DNA of 64,000 nt. Origin: Rhodanobacter sp. PCA2. Lineage in GTDB: Bacteria; Pseudomonadota; Gammaproteobacteria; Xanthomonadales; Rhodanobacteraceae. The position numbers were made by a program, and so were the translations under genes. The notes beneath the pieces are model-generated. The model had not been told where the DNA came from and searched no databases. It saw only the letters and a list, made by a program, of their open reading frames with translations. The DNA is taken from assembly GCF_013620825.1 (NCBI RefSeq), contig NZ_NJIC01000009.1, forward strand, positions 115,856 to 179,855, read 5' to 3'. Of the stretch, positions 8,440 to 17,370 are shown one piece after another. The stretch's first letter is position 1. Each line of letters opens with the position of its first letter.

Positions 8440-9620
8440 TACTTCGCGGCCCGCGCCCTGAGCGCCGCCACGGCCGGCAGCTCCTTGCCTTCCAGGAATT
8501 CCAGGAAGGCGCCGCCGCCGGTGGAGATGTAGGAGACGTCGTGCTCGATGCCGTACTTGTCCACCGCGGCCAGCGTGTCGCCGCCGCCGGCGATGGAGAA
8601 CGCGGGCGACGCGGCGATCGCGCGGGCCAGCGTCTCGGTGCCCTTGCCGAAGGCGTCGAACTCGAACACGCCCACCGGGCCGTTCCACACCACGGTGCCG
8701 GCCTTGGCGATCAGCGCGGCGTAGCGCTGCGCGGTCTCCGGGCCGATGTCCAGGATCATCTCGCCGTCGCGCACCTGGTCCACCGGCTTCACCGTGGCCG
8801 GGGCGTTGGCGGAGAATTCCGGCGCCACCACCACGTCCACCGGCAGCGGCACTTCCGCGCCGCGGCGCTTCGCGTCGGCGAGCACCTTCTTCGCGGCGTC
8901 GAGCAGGTCCATCTCCACCAGCGAGTTGCCCACCGAATGGCCCAGCGCGGCGATGAAGGTGTTGGCGATGCCGCCGCCCACGATCAGCTGGTCGACCTTG
9001 CCGATCAGGTTCTCCAGCAGGGTGAGCTTGGTGGAGACCTTGGAGCCGGCCACGATGGCCAGCAACGGGTGCGCGGGGTTCTCCAGCGCCTTGCCCAGCG
9101 CATCGAGTTCGGCCGAGAGCAGGGGGCCGGCGGCGGCGATGGGAGCGTATCTGATCACGCCGTGGGTGGAGGCCTGGGCGCGGTGCGCGGTGCCGAAGGC
9201 GTCCATCACGAAGATGTCGCACAGCGCGGCGTACTTCTTCGACAGCGCCTCGTCGTCCTTGCCCTCGCCGACGTTCATGCGGCAGTTCTCGAGCACCACC
9301 ACCTCGCCGTCGGCGACGTCCACGCCGTCGAGGTAATCGCGCACCAGGCGCACCGGCTTGCCGAGCTTGTCGCCCAGCCACGCAGCCACCGGCGCCAGCG
9401 AGGAGGCTTCGTCGAACTGGCCCTCCTTCGGGCGTCCCAGGTGCGAGAGCACCATCACCTTCGCGCCGGCGTCGCGCGCGGCCTTGATCGTCGGCAGGGC
9501 GGCGTCGAGGCGCTGGGTGGAGGTGATCCGGCCGTGATCGTCGATCGGCACGTTCAGGTCTTCGCGGATCAGCACGCGCTTGCCGTGCAGGTCGAGGTCG
9601 CTCATGCGGGTGACGGACAC
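8439..9620 (-). CDS. pgk: Phosphoglycerate kinase
   Basis: Transfers phosphate from 1,3-bisphosphoglycerate to ADP in glycolysis. The 393-residue product has all family marks: [14 protein letters not shown] near the N-terminus, SHLGRPKEG, the hinge region, [28 protein letters not shown], and the C-terminal nucleotide block [11 protein letters not shown] with [15 protein letters not shown]. Two starts are possible. GTG at 9620 has a GGGAG ribosome site 7 bases upstream; ATG at 9605 gives the more standard [13 protein letters not shown] but has no visible ribosome site. GTG is preferred here on that basis. It is the first gene of a pgk-gph unit transcribed toward transketolase. Confidence 0.96.
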   Translation of the reverse strand: MSVTRMSDLDLHGKRVLIREDLNVPIDDHGRITSTQRLDAALPTIKAARDAGAKVMVLSHLGRPKEGQFDEASSLAPVAAWLGDKLGKPVRLVRDYLDGVDVADGEVVVLENCRMNVGEGKDDEALSKKYAALCDIFVMDAFGTAHRAQASTHGVIRYAPIAAAGPLLSAELDALGKALENPAHPLLAIVAGSKVSTKLTLLENLIGKVDQLIVGGGIANTFIAALGHSVGNSLVEMDLLDAAKKVLADAKRRGAEVPLPVDVVVAPEFSANAPATVKPVDQVRDGEMILDIGPETAQRYAALIAKAGTVVWNGPVGVFEFDAFGKGTETLARAIAASPAFSIAGGGDTLAAVDKYGIEHDVSYISTGGGAFLEFLEGKELPAVAALRARAAK

Positions 9621-9737
9621 GTGGAAACTCCCGTGGTTCGGAAAGGGCTGCCGCGGCGGCGGAAAGCCCGTATTGTCCCGGCGCTTCCGGGGCGATGCAA
9701 ATTACACTGCAGCTTTTCCGTTGCAGGGAGTGGACAC

Positions 9738-10394
9738 ATGGCTTCCAGTCTTGTGCTGTACGGCTACTGGCGCTCCAGCGCCGCCTATCGCGTGCGCATC
9801 GCGCTGGCGCTGAAGGGGCTGCCCTGGGAAAACCGTCCCGTGCATCTGGTGAAGGACGGCGGCCAGCAGCATGCCGCGGACTACGCGTCGATGAACCCGC
9901 AGCAGCTGGTTCCGAGCCTGCGCGACGGCGACCGGGTGCTGACGCAGTCGCTGGCGATCATGGAGTACCTGGAGGAAACCCGCCCCCGGCCGCCCCTGCT
10001 GCCAGCCGATGCCGGCGGCCGCGCGCGGGTGCGGGTGCTGGCGCAGGCGGTGGCCTGCGACATCCATCCGCTGGGCAACCTGCGCGTGCTGCAATACCTG
10101 GAGCGCGAACTGGGCGTCGGCGAGGCGCAGCGGGGGGCATGGGTACGGCACTGGATCGCCGCCGGCTTCGCCGCGATGGAGGCGATGCTGGCCGGCGACG
10201 CGGCCACCGGCCGCTACTGCCACGGCGACACGCCGGGACTGGCCGACGCCTGCCTGGTGCCGCAGGTGTACAACGCGCACCGCTGGAAAGTGGCGCTGGA
10301 CGACTACCCCACCATCGCCCGCATCGCCGCCGCCTGCGGCGAGCTGGACGCGTTCCGCGCCGCCGCGCCGGAGGCGCAGCCCGACGCGGCGTGA
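9738..10394 (+). CDS. maiA: Maleylacetoacetate isomerase (zeta-class glutathione transferase)
   Basis: A 218-residue glutathione-S-transferase-fold protein of the zeta class, which isomerises maleylacetoacetate to fumarylacetoacetate with glutathione in tyrosine catabolism. The N-terminal thioredoxin-like domain has LYGYWRSSAAYRVRIAL, where SSxxYRVRI carries the zeta-class catalytic serine pair. It continues with NPQQLVPSL and LTQSLAIMEYLEE. The C-terminal helical domain includes DTPGLADACLVPQVYNAHRW, the signature of this subfamily. Neighbouring hgd or fahA genes are absent, so the gene stands alone between pgk (divergent) and a stress-protein gene (convergent). A GGGAG ribosome site precedes the ATG. 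Confidence 0.9.
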   Translation: MASSLVLYGYWRSSAAYRVRIALALKGLPWENRPVHLVKDGGQQHAADYASMNPQQLVPSLRDGDRVLTQSLAIMEYLEETRPRPPLLPADAGGRARVRVLAQAVACDIHPLGNLRVLQYLERELGVGEAQRGAWVRHWIAAGFAAMEAMLAGDAATGRYCHGDTPGLADACLVPQVYNAHRWKVALDDYPTIARIAAACGELDAFRAAAPEAQPDAA

Positions 10395-10419
10395 GCCGGG
10401 CGCATGCGGGAACGGGGTG

Positions 10420-11280
10420 CTATGACGGCGCGCGCACCAGCAGCACGTCGCAGGGCGCGGCCGGCACCACCCGGCGCGCGGTGCCGCCCACCAGCAGATG
10501 GAACGCCAGGCCGCGGCGGAACGCGCTGATCACCACCAGGTCCATCTCCTGCTCCAGTGCGCAGTCGTGCAGCACGAACTCCGGGTGGCCGTGCTCGACC
10601 CACGTCTTCGCTAGGCGGTGCCCGTCCAGCGGGGTGGCGGCGACGAAGGCCTGCATGGTGGCGTGCTCCATCCGCGCCAGCTCCTCGCCGTGGCCGGCGT
10701 CCAGCCACAGCGAGCGGTAGGGGATGTCCAGCACGTGCAGCAGGGCCAGCCGCGCCGCGGGGAACCACTCGGCCGCGGCGAGCAGGCCGTGGCGCGACTC
10801 GGCGGTGAAATCGGTGCCGACCAGCAGCTTGCCGTAGGCGGCGCGGGCGCGCTGCTTCACCACCAGCAGCGAGGCCGGCGAGCGCCGCAGCAAGGCTTCG
10901 GCCACCCGGCCCAGCCGGCCCGCGGGCGGCGCATCGCTGGCGCCCAGCACGATCAGCTCGCACTGCTGTTCGACGGCGACGGCGAGGATCGCGGTGGCCG
11001 GATCGCCCTCGACCACATGCACGGCCGCCGTCTCGCCGAAGTCGCGGCGCAGTTGCCGTTCGGCCGGCACCGCGGCGGACGGGGTGGGCCCGTCACAGGT
11101 CGCCAGCGGCGCCATGGGCCAGCCGTCGTCGGCCTGCGGCAACACGTGCACCACGTGCAGCGCGGCCTGCCATTGCGCGGCAAGTTGCACGGCGCGATCG
11201 CTGGCGCGATCGCTGCGGCTGCGCAGGTCGATGGCCAGCAGGATGCGTCGCGGCGGGGCGGAGGAGAGGGCGGCAGTCAT
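10420..11280 (-). CDS. Tandem-domain universal stress protein (UspA family)
   Basis: A 286-residue cytoplasmic protein with two UspA folds in tandem. Domain 1 (about 10-145) starts RRILLAIDLRSRSD and has IVLGASD and a GRLGRVAEALLRRSPASLL stretch resembling the ATP-binding G-x2-G-x9-G pattern. Domain 2 (about 148-286) starts KLLVGTDFTAES and ends VISAFRRG...GGTARRVVPAAPCDVLLVR, with a poorer nucleotide motif. The gene is divergent from the Mrp antiporter operon with 194 bp between them, so shared stress or pH control is plausible but only inferred. Tandem-type Usp proteins often accompany envelope or ion-stress functions. Confidence 0.85.
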   Translation of the reverse strand: MTAALSSAPPRRILLAIDLRSRSDRASDRAVQLAAQWQAALHVVHVLPQADDGWPMAPLATCDGPTPSAAVPAERQLRRDFGETAAVHVVEGDPATAILAVAVEQQCELIVLGASDAPPAGRLGRVAEALLRRSPASLLVVKQRARAAYGKLLVGTDFTAESRHGLLAAAEWFPAARLALLHVLDIPYRSLWLDAGHGEELARMEHATMQAFVAATPLDGHRLAKTWVEHGHPEFVLHDCALEQEMDLVVISAFRRGLAFHLLVGGTARRVVPAAPCDVLLVRAPS

Positions 11281-11474
11281 GCGGGCACTCCGGCGGCGTG
11301 TGACCGACTATAGGCAGGCGGATGGCGGACGCCAAGTCGTGCTCGCCGTGCCGCTTTGGCGGCTGCCGGTCGCGCCCTGTAGACTCCGGAGACTGCGCGC
11401 CTTGTCGCCGCTCCCCGTACCGCCATGGAGGGCGTGCCGCGGTGCGCGCCACCCTTTTCCGCCATGGAGGCCCG

Positions 11475-14354
11475 ATGCCCCACGACACCGTTTCGTTCGC
11501 CTTGCTCTGCCTGCCGTTCGCGGGCGCGGCACTGGCGTGGCGGATGCGGCACCGGCAGGCGGCGACCTGGCTGGCGATCGGCGTGGCGGCGCTGGCCCTG
11601 GGACTGAGTCTGGCGGTGCGGCCCTGGCTGGCCGACGGCGCGGTGCTGCGCACGGTGTTGCCGTGGCTGCCCTCGCTGGGGCTGGACCTGGTACTGCGGG
11701 TGGACGGACTGGCCTGGCTGTTCCTGCTGCTGATCTGCGGCATCGGCCTGCTGGTGGTGGTGTACGCGCGCTACTACATGCCGGAGGAGGACAGGCTGGG
11801 CCGCTTCTACGGCCTGCTGCTGGCCTTCATGGGCGCGATGGTCGGCGTGGTGACCGCGGGCAACGTGGTGCAGCTGGCATTCTTCTGGGAGCTGACCAGC
11901 CTGCTTTCGTTCCTGCTGATCGGCTACTGGAACCAGGGCGCGTCGGCGCGCGAGGGCGCACGCACCGCGCTGATCGTCACCGCGGGCGGCGGCCTGTGCC
12001 TGTTCGCCGGCCTGCTGCTGCTGGGGCACATCGCGGGCAGCTACGACCTGGACGCGATCCTCGCCGCGGGCGACGCGGTGCGCGCGCATCCCTGGTACGT
12101 GCCGATGCTGGTGCTGGTGGCGCTGGGCGCGCTGAGCAAGAGCGCGCAGTTCCCGTTCCATTTCTGGCTGCCGCAGGCGATGTCCGCGCCCACCCCGGTG
12201 TCGGCCTACCTGCACTCGGCGACCATGGTGAAGGCCGGCGTGTTCCTGCTGCTGCGGCTGTGGCCGGTGCTGGCCGGCACCGAGGCGTGGTTCTGGATCA
12301 TCGGCGGCGCAGGCCTGGCCAGCCTGCTGCTGGGCGCTGCCTCGGCGGTGTTCCAGCAGGACCTGAAGGCCGTGCTGGCGTATTCCACGATCAGCCACCT
12401 GGGCCTCATCACCATGCTGCTGGGCCTGGGCAGCACGCTGGGCGCGGTGGCGGCGATCTTCCACATCGTCAACCACGCCACCTTCAAGGCCTCGCTGTTC
12501 ATGGCCGCCGGCGCGGTGGACCACGAAACCGGCACCCGCGACCTGCGCCGGCTGGGCGGTCTGCGCCATGTCATGCCGATCACCGCGACGCTGGCGCTGG
12601 TGGCCAGCGCGGCGATGGCCGGGGTGCCGCTGCTGAACGGCTTCCTGTCCAAGGAAATGTTCTTTGCGGCGGCGCTGTCCACCCACCGCGGGTTGACCGT
12701 GGACACGCTGGCGGCGGGCCTGGCGGTGCTGGCCAGCATGTTCTCGGTGATCTACTCGCTGCGTTTCGCGGTGGGCGTGTTCCTCGGTCGCCTGCGCGAT
12801 GGGTTGCCGCGCACGCCGCACGAGCCGCCGTACTGGATGCGCCTGCCGATCGGCCTGCTGGTGCTGGCCTGCGTGCTGGTGGGGGTGCTGCCCGCGCAGG
12901 TGATCGGACCCACCCTGGACCTCGCCGCGGGCGCGGTGCTGGGCGAGGCGTTGCCGGCGTTCGACCTGGCGATATGGCACGGTGTCAACGCGCCGCTCTT
13001 GATGAGCGTGCTGGCGTTTGCCGGCGGCTGCGTGGCGTACGCCGGGCTGCGCGGCTGGTTCGCCCGCCGCGAGACGCTGCCGTTGCTGGGCCGGTTCAGC
13101 GCGCAGCGCGTGTTCGAGCGGGTGCTGGCGCTGCTCACCTCCACCCTGCCGCAAGCGCTGGAACCGGCGTATTCCGGCCGCCGGCTGCAGCCGCAACTGC
13201 GGGTGATCGTGCTGGCGGCGGCGCTGGCCGCGGGCCTCGCGATGTACGGCACGCCCATGCATTTCGGCCTGCGCGCCTCCGCCGTGGACCCGGGCTTCGC
13301 GCTGCTGTGGCTGCTGGGCGCGGTCTGCGCGCTGGGCGCCGTGCGGCAGGCGAAGTTCCACCGGCTGGCGGCGCTGGTGCTGGTGGGCGGGGCGGGGCTG
13401 GTGTCCTGCGTGAGCTTCGTGTGGCTGTCCGCGCCCGACCTCGCCGCCACCCAGTTGCTGGTGGAAGTGGTCACCACCATCGTGATCCTGCTGGGCCTGC
13501 GCTGGCTGCCCAAGCGCGTGGCCGGCCTGTCGCCCGATGCGCCGCCGGCGCGCTGGCGCCGCTACCGCGACGGCGCGGTGGCGGGAGTCGTGGGGCTGGG
13601 GCTGGCGGGGCTGGCCTACGCGGCGATGCTGCACCCGGTGGCCAATTCCGCCTCGCATTTCTACCTGGAGAACGCCTTGAGCCAGGGCGGCGGCCACAAC
13701 GTGGTCAACGTGATCCTGGTGGATTTCCGCGGCTTCGACACCTTGGGCGAGATCAGCGTGCTGGCGATCGTGGCGCTCAGCGTGTTCGCGCTGCTGCGCC
13801 GCTTCCGCCCGGCGGTGGAGAGCGTGGGCGCGCCGATGCAGCAGCGCCTGCAGGGGGCTACGCGCGAGGACGGCTACGATGCCGGCGGCGCCGACTACCT
13901 GCGCATTCCCGGGTTGATCGTGCAGTTGATGGCGCCGGTGATCGTGCTGTTCGGCATGCACCTGTTCCTGCGCGGGCACGACCTGCCTGGCGGCGGCTTC
14001 GCCGCCGGCATCACGGTGTCGGTGGCGCTGGTGCTGCTGTACATGGCCCGCGGCGCGCGCTGGGTGGAGGCGCGGCTGAAGGTGGCGCCGCTGCGCTGGG
14101 TCGGCCTGGGCCTGCTGCTGGCGCTGGCGACGGGGCTGGGCGCGCTGGCGTTCGGCCATCCGTTCCTCAGTTCGCATTCGCGCCATGTGGTGCTGCCGCT
14201 GCTGGGCGAGTTGCCGCTGGCCAGCGCGCTGCTGTTCGACCTGGGCGTGTTCGGCGTGGTGGTGGGCGCCACCTCGCTGATGCTGGTGGCGCTGGCGCAC
14301 CAGTCGCTGCGCCAGCCGCGCGCGCCGACCGATGCCGGAAAGGAGGACGGCTGA
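11475..14354 (+). CDS. mrpA: Mrp-type Na+/H+ antiporter, fused A+B subunit
   Basis: A 959-residue, highly hydrophobic membrane protein. The first ~500 residues are a proton-channel-like module related to NADH dehydrogenase NuoL. FFWELTSLLSFLLIGYW has the conserved membrane glutamate near residue 139, and ALSKSAQFPFHFWLPQAM has the key lysine. The C-terminal part corresponds to the separate MrpB subunit of other bacteria (PGGGFAAGITVSVALVLLYMARG), so this is the fused A subunit of group 2 Mrp complexes. The start ATG at 11475 has a GGAGG site; an upstream frame extension has no family similarity. It is the first gene of mrpACDEFG. The complex exchanges cytoplasmic Na+ (or K+) for protons and supports alkaline and salt tolerance. 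Confidence 0.95.
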   Translation: MPHDTVSFALLCLPFAGAALAWRMRHRQAATWLAIGVAALALGLSLAVRPWLADGAVLRTVLPWLPSLGLDLVLRVDGLAWLFLLLICGIGLLVVVYARYYMPEEDRLGRFYGLLLAFMGAMVGVVTAGNVVQLAFFWELTSLLSFLLIGYWNQGASAREGARTALIVTAGGGLCLFAGLLLLGHIAGSYDLDAILAAGDAVRAHPWYVPMLVLVALGALSKSAQFPFHFWLPQAMSAPTPVSAYLHSATMVKAGVFLLLRLWPVLAGTEAWFWIIGGAGLASLLLGAASAVFQQDLKAVLAYSTISHLGLITMLLGLGSTLGAVAAIFHIVNHATFKASLFMAAGAVDHETGTRDLRRLGGLRHVMPITATLALVASAAMAGVPLLNGFLSKEMFFAAALSTHRGLTVDTLAAGLAVLASMFSVIYSLRFAVGVFLGRLRDGLPRTPHEPPYWMRLPIGLLVLACVLVGVLPAQVIGPTLDLAAGAVLGEALPAFDLAIWHGVNAPLLMSVLAFAGGCVAYAGLRGWFARRETLPLLGRFSAQRVFERVLALLTSTLPQALEPAYSGRRLQPQLRVIVLAAALAAGLAMYGTPMHFGLRASAVDPGFALLWLLGAVCALGAVRQAKFHRLAALVLVGGAGLVSCVSFVWLSAPDLAATQLLVEVVTTIVILLGLRWLPKRVAGLSPDAPPARWRRYRDGAVAGVVGLGLAGLAYAAMLHPVANSASHFYLENALSQGGGHNVVNVILVDFRGFDTLGEISVLAIVALSVFALLRRFRPAVESVGAPMQQRLQGATREDGYDAGGADYLRIPGLIVQLMAPVIVLFGMHLFLRGHDLPGGGFAAGITVSVALVLLYMARGARWVEARLKVAPLRWVGLGLLLALATGLGALAFGHPFLSSHSRHVVLPLLGELPLASALLFDLGVFGVVVGATSLMLVALAHQSLRQPRAPTDAGKEDG

Positions 14355-14692
14355 TGGAACTGGTGCTGGCACTCGCGATCGGCGTGCTGGGCGGCAGCGG
14401 GGTGTGGCTGCTGCTGCGCCCGCGCACGTTCCAGGTGGTCATGGGGCTGACCCTGCTGTCCTATGCGGTGAACCTCTTCATCTTCTGCGTCGGCGGCCTG
14501 CGACTGGGCGCCGATCCGGTGCTGCGCGAGGGGGCGGGGCTGATCGAGTACGCCGACCCGCTGCCGCAGGCGCTGGTGCTCACCGCGATCGTGATCGGCT
14601 TCGCCACCACCGCGCTGTTCCTGGTGGTGCTGCTGGCCTCGCGCGGGTTCACCGGCAGCGACCATGTCGACGGCAAGGACGGTGCGCCGTGA
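14354..14692 (+). CDS. mrpC: Mrp antiporter subunit C
   Basis: A 112-residue membrane protein with three predicted helices, homologous to NuoK. RTFQVVMGLTLLSYAVNLFIF and YADPLPQALVLTAIVIGFATTALF are the characteristic blocks; the latter has the DPLPQALVLTAIVI signature of MrpC/NuoK. The start ATG overlaps the stop codon of mrpA by one base, so translation is coupled. In the complex, C packs beside D and helps form the proton path. Its hydrophilic C-terminus (SDHVDGKDGAP) is short, as usual. Confidence 0.93.
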   Translation: MELVLALAIGVLGGSGVWLLLRPRTFQVVMGLTLLSYAVNLFIFCVGGLRLGADPVLREGAGLIEYADPLPQALVLTAIVIGFATTALFLVVLLASRGFTGSDHVDGKDGAP

Positions 14693-16233
14693 ACGCGCAC
14701 CTGCTCGCCGGCCCCATCCTGCTGCCGCTGGCCGCGGCCGCGCTGCAACTGCTGCTGGGCGAGCGCCGCCGCGGCGCCGCCAGCGCGCTGGGCGCGCTTT
14801 CCTGCCTGGGCCTGCTGGGTTTCGCGCTGGCGCTGCTGGCCGTGGTGGGCGACGGCACCACGCTGGTGTACCGCATCGGCGGCTGGCCGGCGCGCTTCGG
14901 CATCGTGCTGGTGGCCGACCGGCTGTCGGCGCTGATGCTGCTGCTCACCGCGGTGCTGGCGCTGGCGCTGCTGCCGGTGGTGCTGGGTCGCTGGCGGCGG
15001 CCGGGCAGCGCGCTGCAGCCGCTGGCGCAGTTCCTGCTGATGGGCCTCAACGGCACCTTCCTCACCGGCGACCTGTTCAACCTGTTCGTGTTCTTCGAGG
15101 TGCTGCTGGCGGCCTCGTACGGACTGGCGCTGCACCACCCGAGCGCGCAGCGGGTCGGCGCCGGCCTGCACTACATCGCGATCAACCTGCTGGCCTCGCT
15201 GCTGTTCCTGGTCGGGGTGAGCCTGATCTTCGGCGTCACCGGCACGCTGAACATGGCGGCGCTGGCGCAACTGGTGCCGCAGGTGCCGGCCAACACCCGC
15301 GCGCTGCTGCATGCCGGCGCGGCGATCCTCGGCGTGGCGTTCCTGGTGAAGGCGGCGATGTGGCCGCTGGGTTTCTGGCTGCCGCGCAGCTACGCCGCCG
15401 CGCCGTCGGCGGTGGCGGCGATGTTCGCGGTGATGACCAAGGTGGGCGTGTACGTGCTGCTGCGACTCAGCCTGCTGCTGTTCGGCGCAGGCGCCGGCGC
15501 GGCCTCGGCCGGCTTCGGCAGCGGCTGGCTGCTGTGGGGCGGCGCGGCTACCGTGGCGACCGGCGTGGCGGGCATGCTGGGCGCGCGCGAGCTGAGCCGG
15601 CTGGCCGGCTACAACGTGCTGGTGTCCTCGGGCAGCCTGCTGGGCGCGATCGGCGTGGGCCAGCCGGCGGTGATCGCCGGCGCGCTGGCCTATCTGGTGG
15701 TGTCCACCCTGGCGGTGGCGGCGTTCTTCCTGCTGGCCGGCCTGATCGCGCCGCGCGACGACGCGGAGGAGGCGCCGCTGCTGGAAGCCTACGATCCGGG
15801 CGGCCTCGCGTTGTACGCCGACGAGGACGAGAGCCAGCCCACGCAGCCGGCGCCGGTGCGGCTGCTGGCCGGCGGATTCTTCATCGCCGCGCTGCTGCTG
15901 GCGGGCCTGCCGCCGCTGTCCGGCTTTCTCGCCAAGTTCGCGCTGCTGGCGCCGCTGGTGGGGGCGGGGGCGGAGGCGATGATGTTGTTCGCGTTGATCG
16001 TGGCGGGCGGCCTGGGCACGGTGGTCGCGATGTGCCGTGTGGGCATCCAGGTGTTCTGGGAGGACGACTGGGTGTTCCCGCCCATCCACAACGGCGCGGT
16101 GGCATCGGTGGCGATCCTGCTGGGGCTGTGCCTGCTGCTCACCGTGCTGGGCGAGGCGCCGATGCGCTATCTGCAGGCCACGGCGGCGCAATTGCACTGG
16201 CCGGACGGCTATATCCGGGTGGTGCTGCCGTGA
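14689..16233 (+). CDS. mrpD: Mrp antiporter subunit D
   Basis: A 514-residue NuoM/N-like antiporter module. It shows the helix with FVFFEVLLAASYGLALHH, which holds the membrane glutamate, and VKAAMWPLGFWLPRSYAAAPS, which holds the lysine essential for proton translocation, then FAVMTKVGVYVLLR. The start is GTG within a GTGA overlap with mrpC. This pairs with the A subunit as the second proton-conducting unit. A hydrophilic loop near residues 360-390 (DDAEEAPLLEAYDPGG) is longer than in many homologues. Length and order are those of a functional operon. Confidence 0.94.
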   Translation: MNAHLLAGPILLPLAAAALQLLLGERRRGAASALGALSCLGLLGFALALLAVVGDGTTLVYRIGGWPARFGIVLVADRLSALMLLLTAVLALALLPVVLGRWRRPGSALQPLAQFLLMGLNGTFLTGDLFNLFVFFEVLLAASYGLALHHPSAQRVGAGLHYIAINLLASLLFLVGVSLIFGVTGTLNMAALAQLVPQVPANTRALLHAGAAILGVAFLVKAAMWPLGFWLPRSYAAAPSAVAAMFAVMTKVGVYVLLRLSLLLFGAGAGAASAGFGSGWLLWGGAATVATGVAGMLGARELSRLAGYNVLVSSGSLLGAIGVGQPAVIAGALAYLVVSTLAVAAFFLLAGLIAPRDDAEEAPLLEAYDPGGLALYADEDESQPTQPAPVRLLAGGFFIAALLLAGLPPLSGFLAKFALLAPLVGAGAEAMMLFALIVAGGLGTVVAMCRVGIQVFWEDDWVFPPIHNGAVASVAILLGLCLLLTVLGEAPMRYLQATAAQLHWPDGYIRVVLP

Positions 16234-16715
16234 GGCGCTGGCTGCCGCATCCGCTGATGGCCGGCTTCCTGCTGCTGGTATGGCTGCTGATGCGCGGCAG
16301 CCTGGCGCCGGGCGACTGGCTGCTGGGCGGCGCGCTGGCGCTGGGCCTGGCGTGGGCGTTCGGCAAGCTGCAGCCGCCGCGCGCACGGCTGCGCCAGCCC
16401 TGGCGGCTGCTGCCGCTGGCGCTGCGGGTGGTGTACGACATCGTGCGCTCCAACCTGGCGGTGGCCGGCGTGGTGCTGAGGCCGCGCTGGCGCGGCCGGT
16501 CGGGCTTCGTGGCGATCCCGCTGGAGCTGGAAGACCCGTACGGGCTGGCGCTGCTGGCCTGCATCGTCACCTCCACCCCGGGCACGATCTGGGTAGACCA
16601 CGACCCGGTGCGGCGCGTGCTGCTGATCCACGTGCTCGCCCTGGCCGACGAGGCGATCTGGATCGACACCATCAAGCGCCGCTACGAACGCCCGCTGCTG
16701 GAGATGTTCCAATGA
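16230..16715 (+). CDS. mrpE: Mrp antiporter subunit E
   Basis: A 161-residue protein with N-terminal membrane helices (LMAGFLLLVWLLMRG and GALALGLAWAFG) and a C-terminal cytoplasmic domain. The motif LLACIVTSTPGTIWVDHDP, followed by LLIHVLALADEAIWIDTIKRRYE, is the diagnostic stretch of MrpE (the TPGT and HVLxLxD motifs). The start is GTG in a GTGA overlap with mrpD. MrpE is needed for full antiport but is not part of the NADH dehydrogenase-like core. Confidence 0.92.
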   Translation: MRRWLPHPLMAGFLLLVWLLMRGSLAPGDWLLGGALALGLAWAFGKLQPPRARLRQPWRLLPLALRVVYDIVRSNLAVAGVVLRPRWRGRSGFVAIPLELEDPYGLALLACIVTSTPGTIWVDHDPVRRVLLIHVLALADEAIWIDTIKRRYERPLLEMFQ

Positions 16716-16993
16716 GCCATGCATTCCTGGGCGGCGCGCTGGTCGCGGCGCAACTGCTGCTGGTGCTGGGCATGGCCTGCGCGCTGCTGCGCATGTTGCG
16801 CGGCCCGCGCGCCCAGGATCGCGTGCTGGCGCTGGATGCGTTCTACGTCAACGCGATGCTGCTGTTGCTGACGGTGGGTCTGCGCAGCGACAGCGTGCTG
16901 TACGTGGAGGCGGCGATGATCATCGCGCTGCTGGGTTTCGCCGGCACCCTGGCGTTCGCGAAGTTCCTGCTGCGCGGCGAGGTGATCGAATGA
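16712..16993 (+). CDS. mrpF: Mrp antiporter subunit F
   Basis: A 93-residue protein with three helices. RGPRAQDRVLALDAFYVNAMLLL holds the conserved D-R-x-x-A-L-D segment, whose acidic residue is implicated in cation transport, and the last helix reads AAMIIALLGFAGTLAFAKFL. The start ATG overlaps the mrpE stop in an ATGA junction. Small size and position between E and G are standard for Mrp operons. Confidence 0.92.
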   Translation: MSHAFLGGALVAAQLLLVLGMACALLRMLRGPRAQDRVLALDAFYVNAMLLLLTVGLRSDSVLYVEAAMIIALLGFAGTLAFAKFLLRGEVIE

Positions 16994-17349
16994 GCCTGAT
17001 CGAAGCCCTGCCGCCGTGGGCGGCCGTGCTGGTGGGCGTGCTGGTGCTGCTGGGCGCGGGCTTCGCCTGCGTCGGTTCGCTGGGGTTGCTGCGGCTGCGC
17101 AACTTCTACCGGCGTGTGCACGCGCCCACGCTGGGCAGCACGCTGGGCACGTTCTTCATGGTGGCCGCCTGCGTGGTCGCGTTCTCGCTGGCGCAGGGGC
17201 GGCCGGCGCTGCAGGTGCTGCTGATCGGCGTGTTCCTCACCCTGACCACGCCGATCACGCTGATGCTGCTGGTGCGCGCGGCGCTGTACCGCAACCGCGT
17301 CGAGGACGGCCAGTCGCTGGCGGCGCCGGAACCCGGCGACGACGAGTAG
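16990..17349 (+). CDS. mrpG: Mrp antiporter subunit G
   Basis: A 119-residue, three-helix protein that closes the operon. GLLRLRNFYRRVHAPTLGSTLGT is the typical G-subunit block (R-L-x-D/N-F-Y-x-R-x-H-A-P), followed by LTTPITLMLLVRAALYR. It starts in an ATGA overlap with mrpF. All six cistrons thus overlap by 1-4 bases, which should enforce balanced synthesis. The stop lies 21 bp from the convergent pilU stop. Confidence 0.92.
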   Translation: MSLIEALPPWAAVLVGVLVLLGAGFACVGSLGLLRLRNFYRRVHAPTLGSTLGTFFMVAACVVAFSLAQGRPALQVLLIGVFLTLTTPITLMLLVRAALYRNRVEDGQSLAAPEPGDDE

Positions 17350-17370
17350 GGCGCGCGCCTGCCGGCGCGG

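Noticed and set aside
8541..9737. Long plus-strand frame opposite pgk leading into maiA
   Set aside because: Only the part from 9738 has glutathione transferase similarity; the rest is a mirror of pgk.
11277..14372. 1031-residue open frame opposite mrpA
   Set aside because: Gln/His/Arg-rich low-complexity translation mirroring mrpA codon bias; no start signal.
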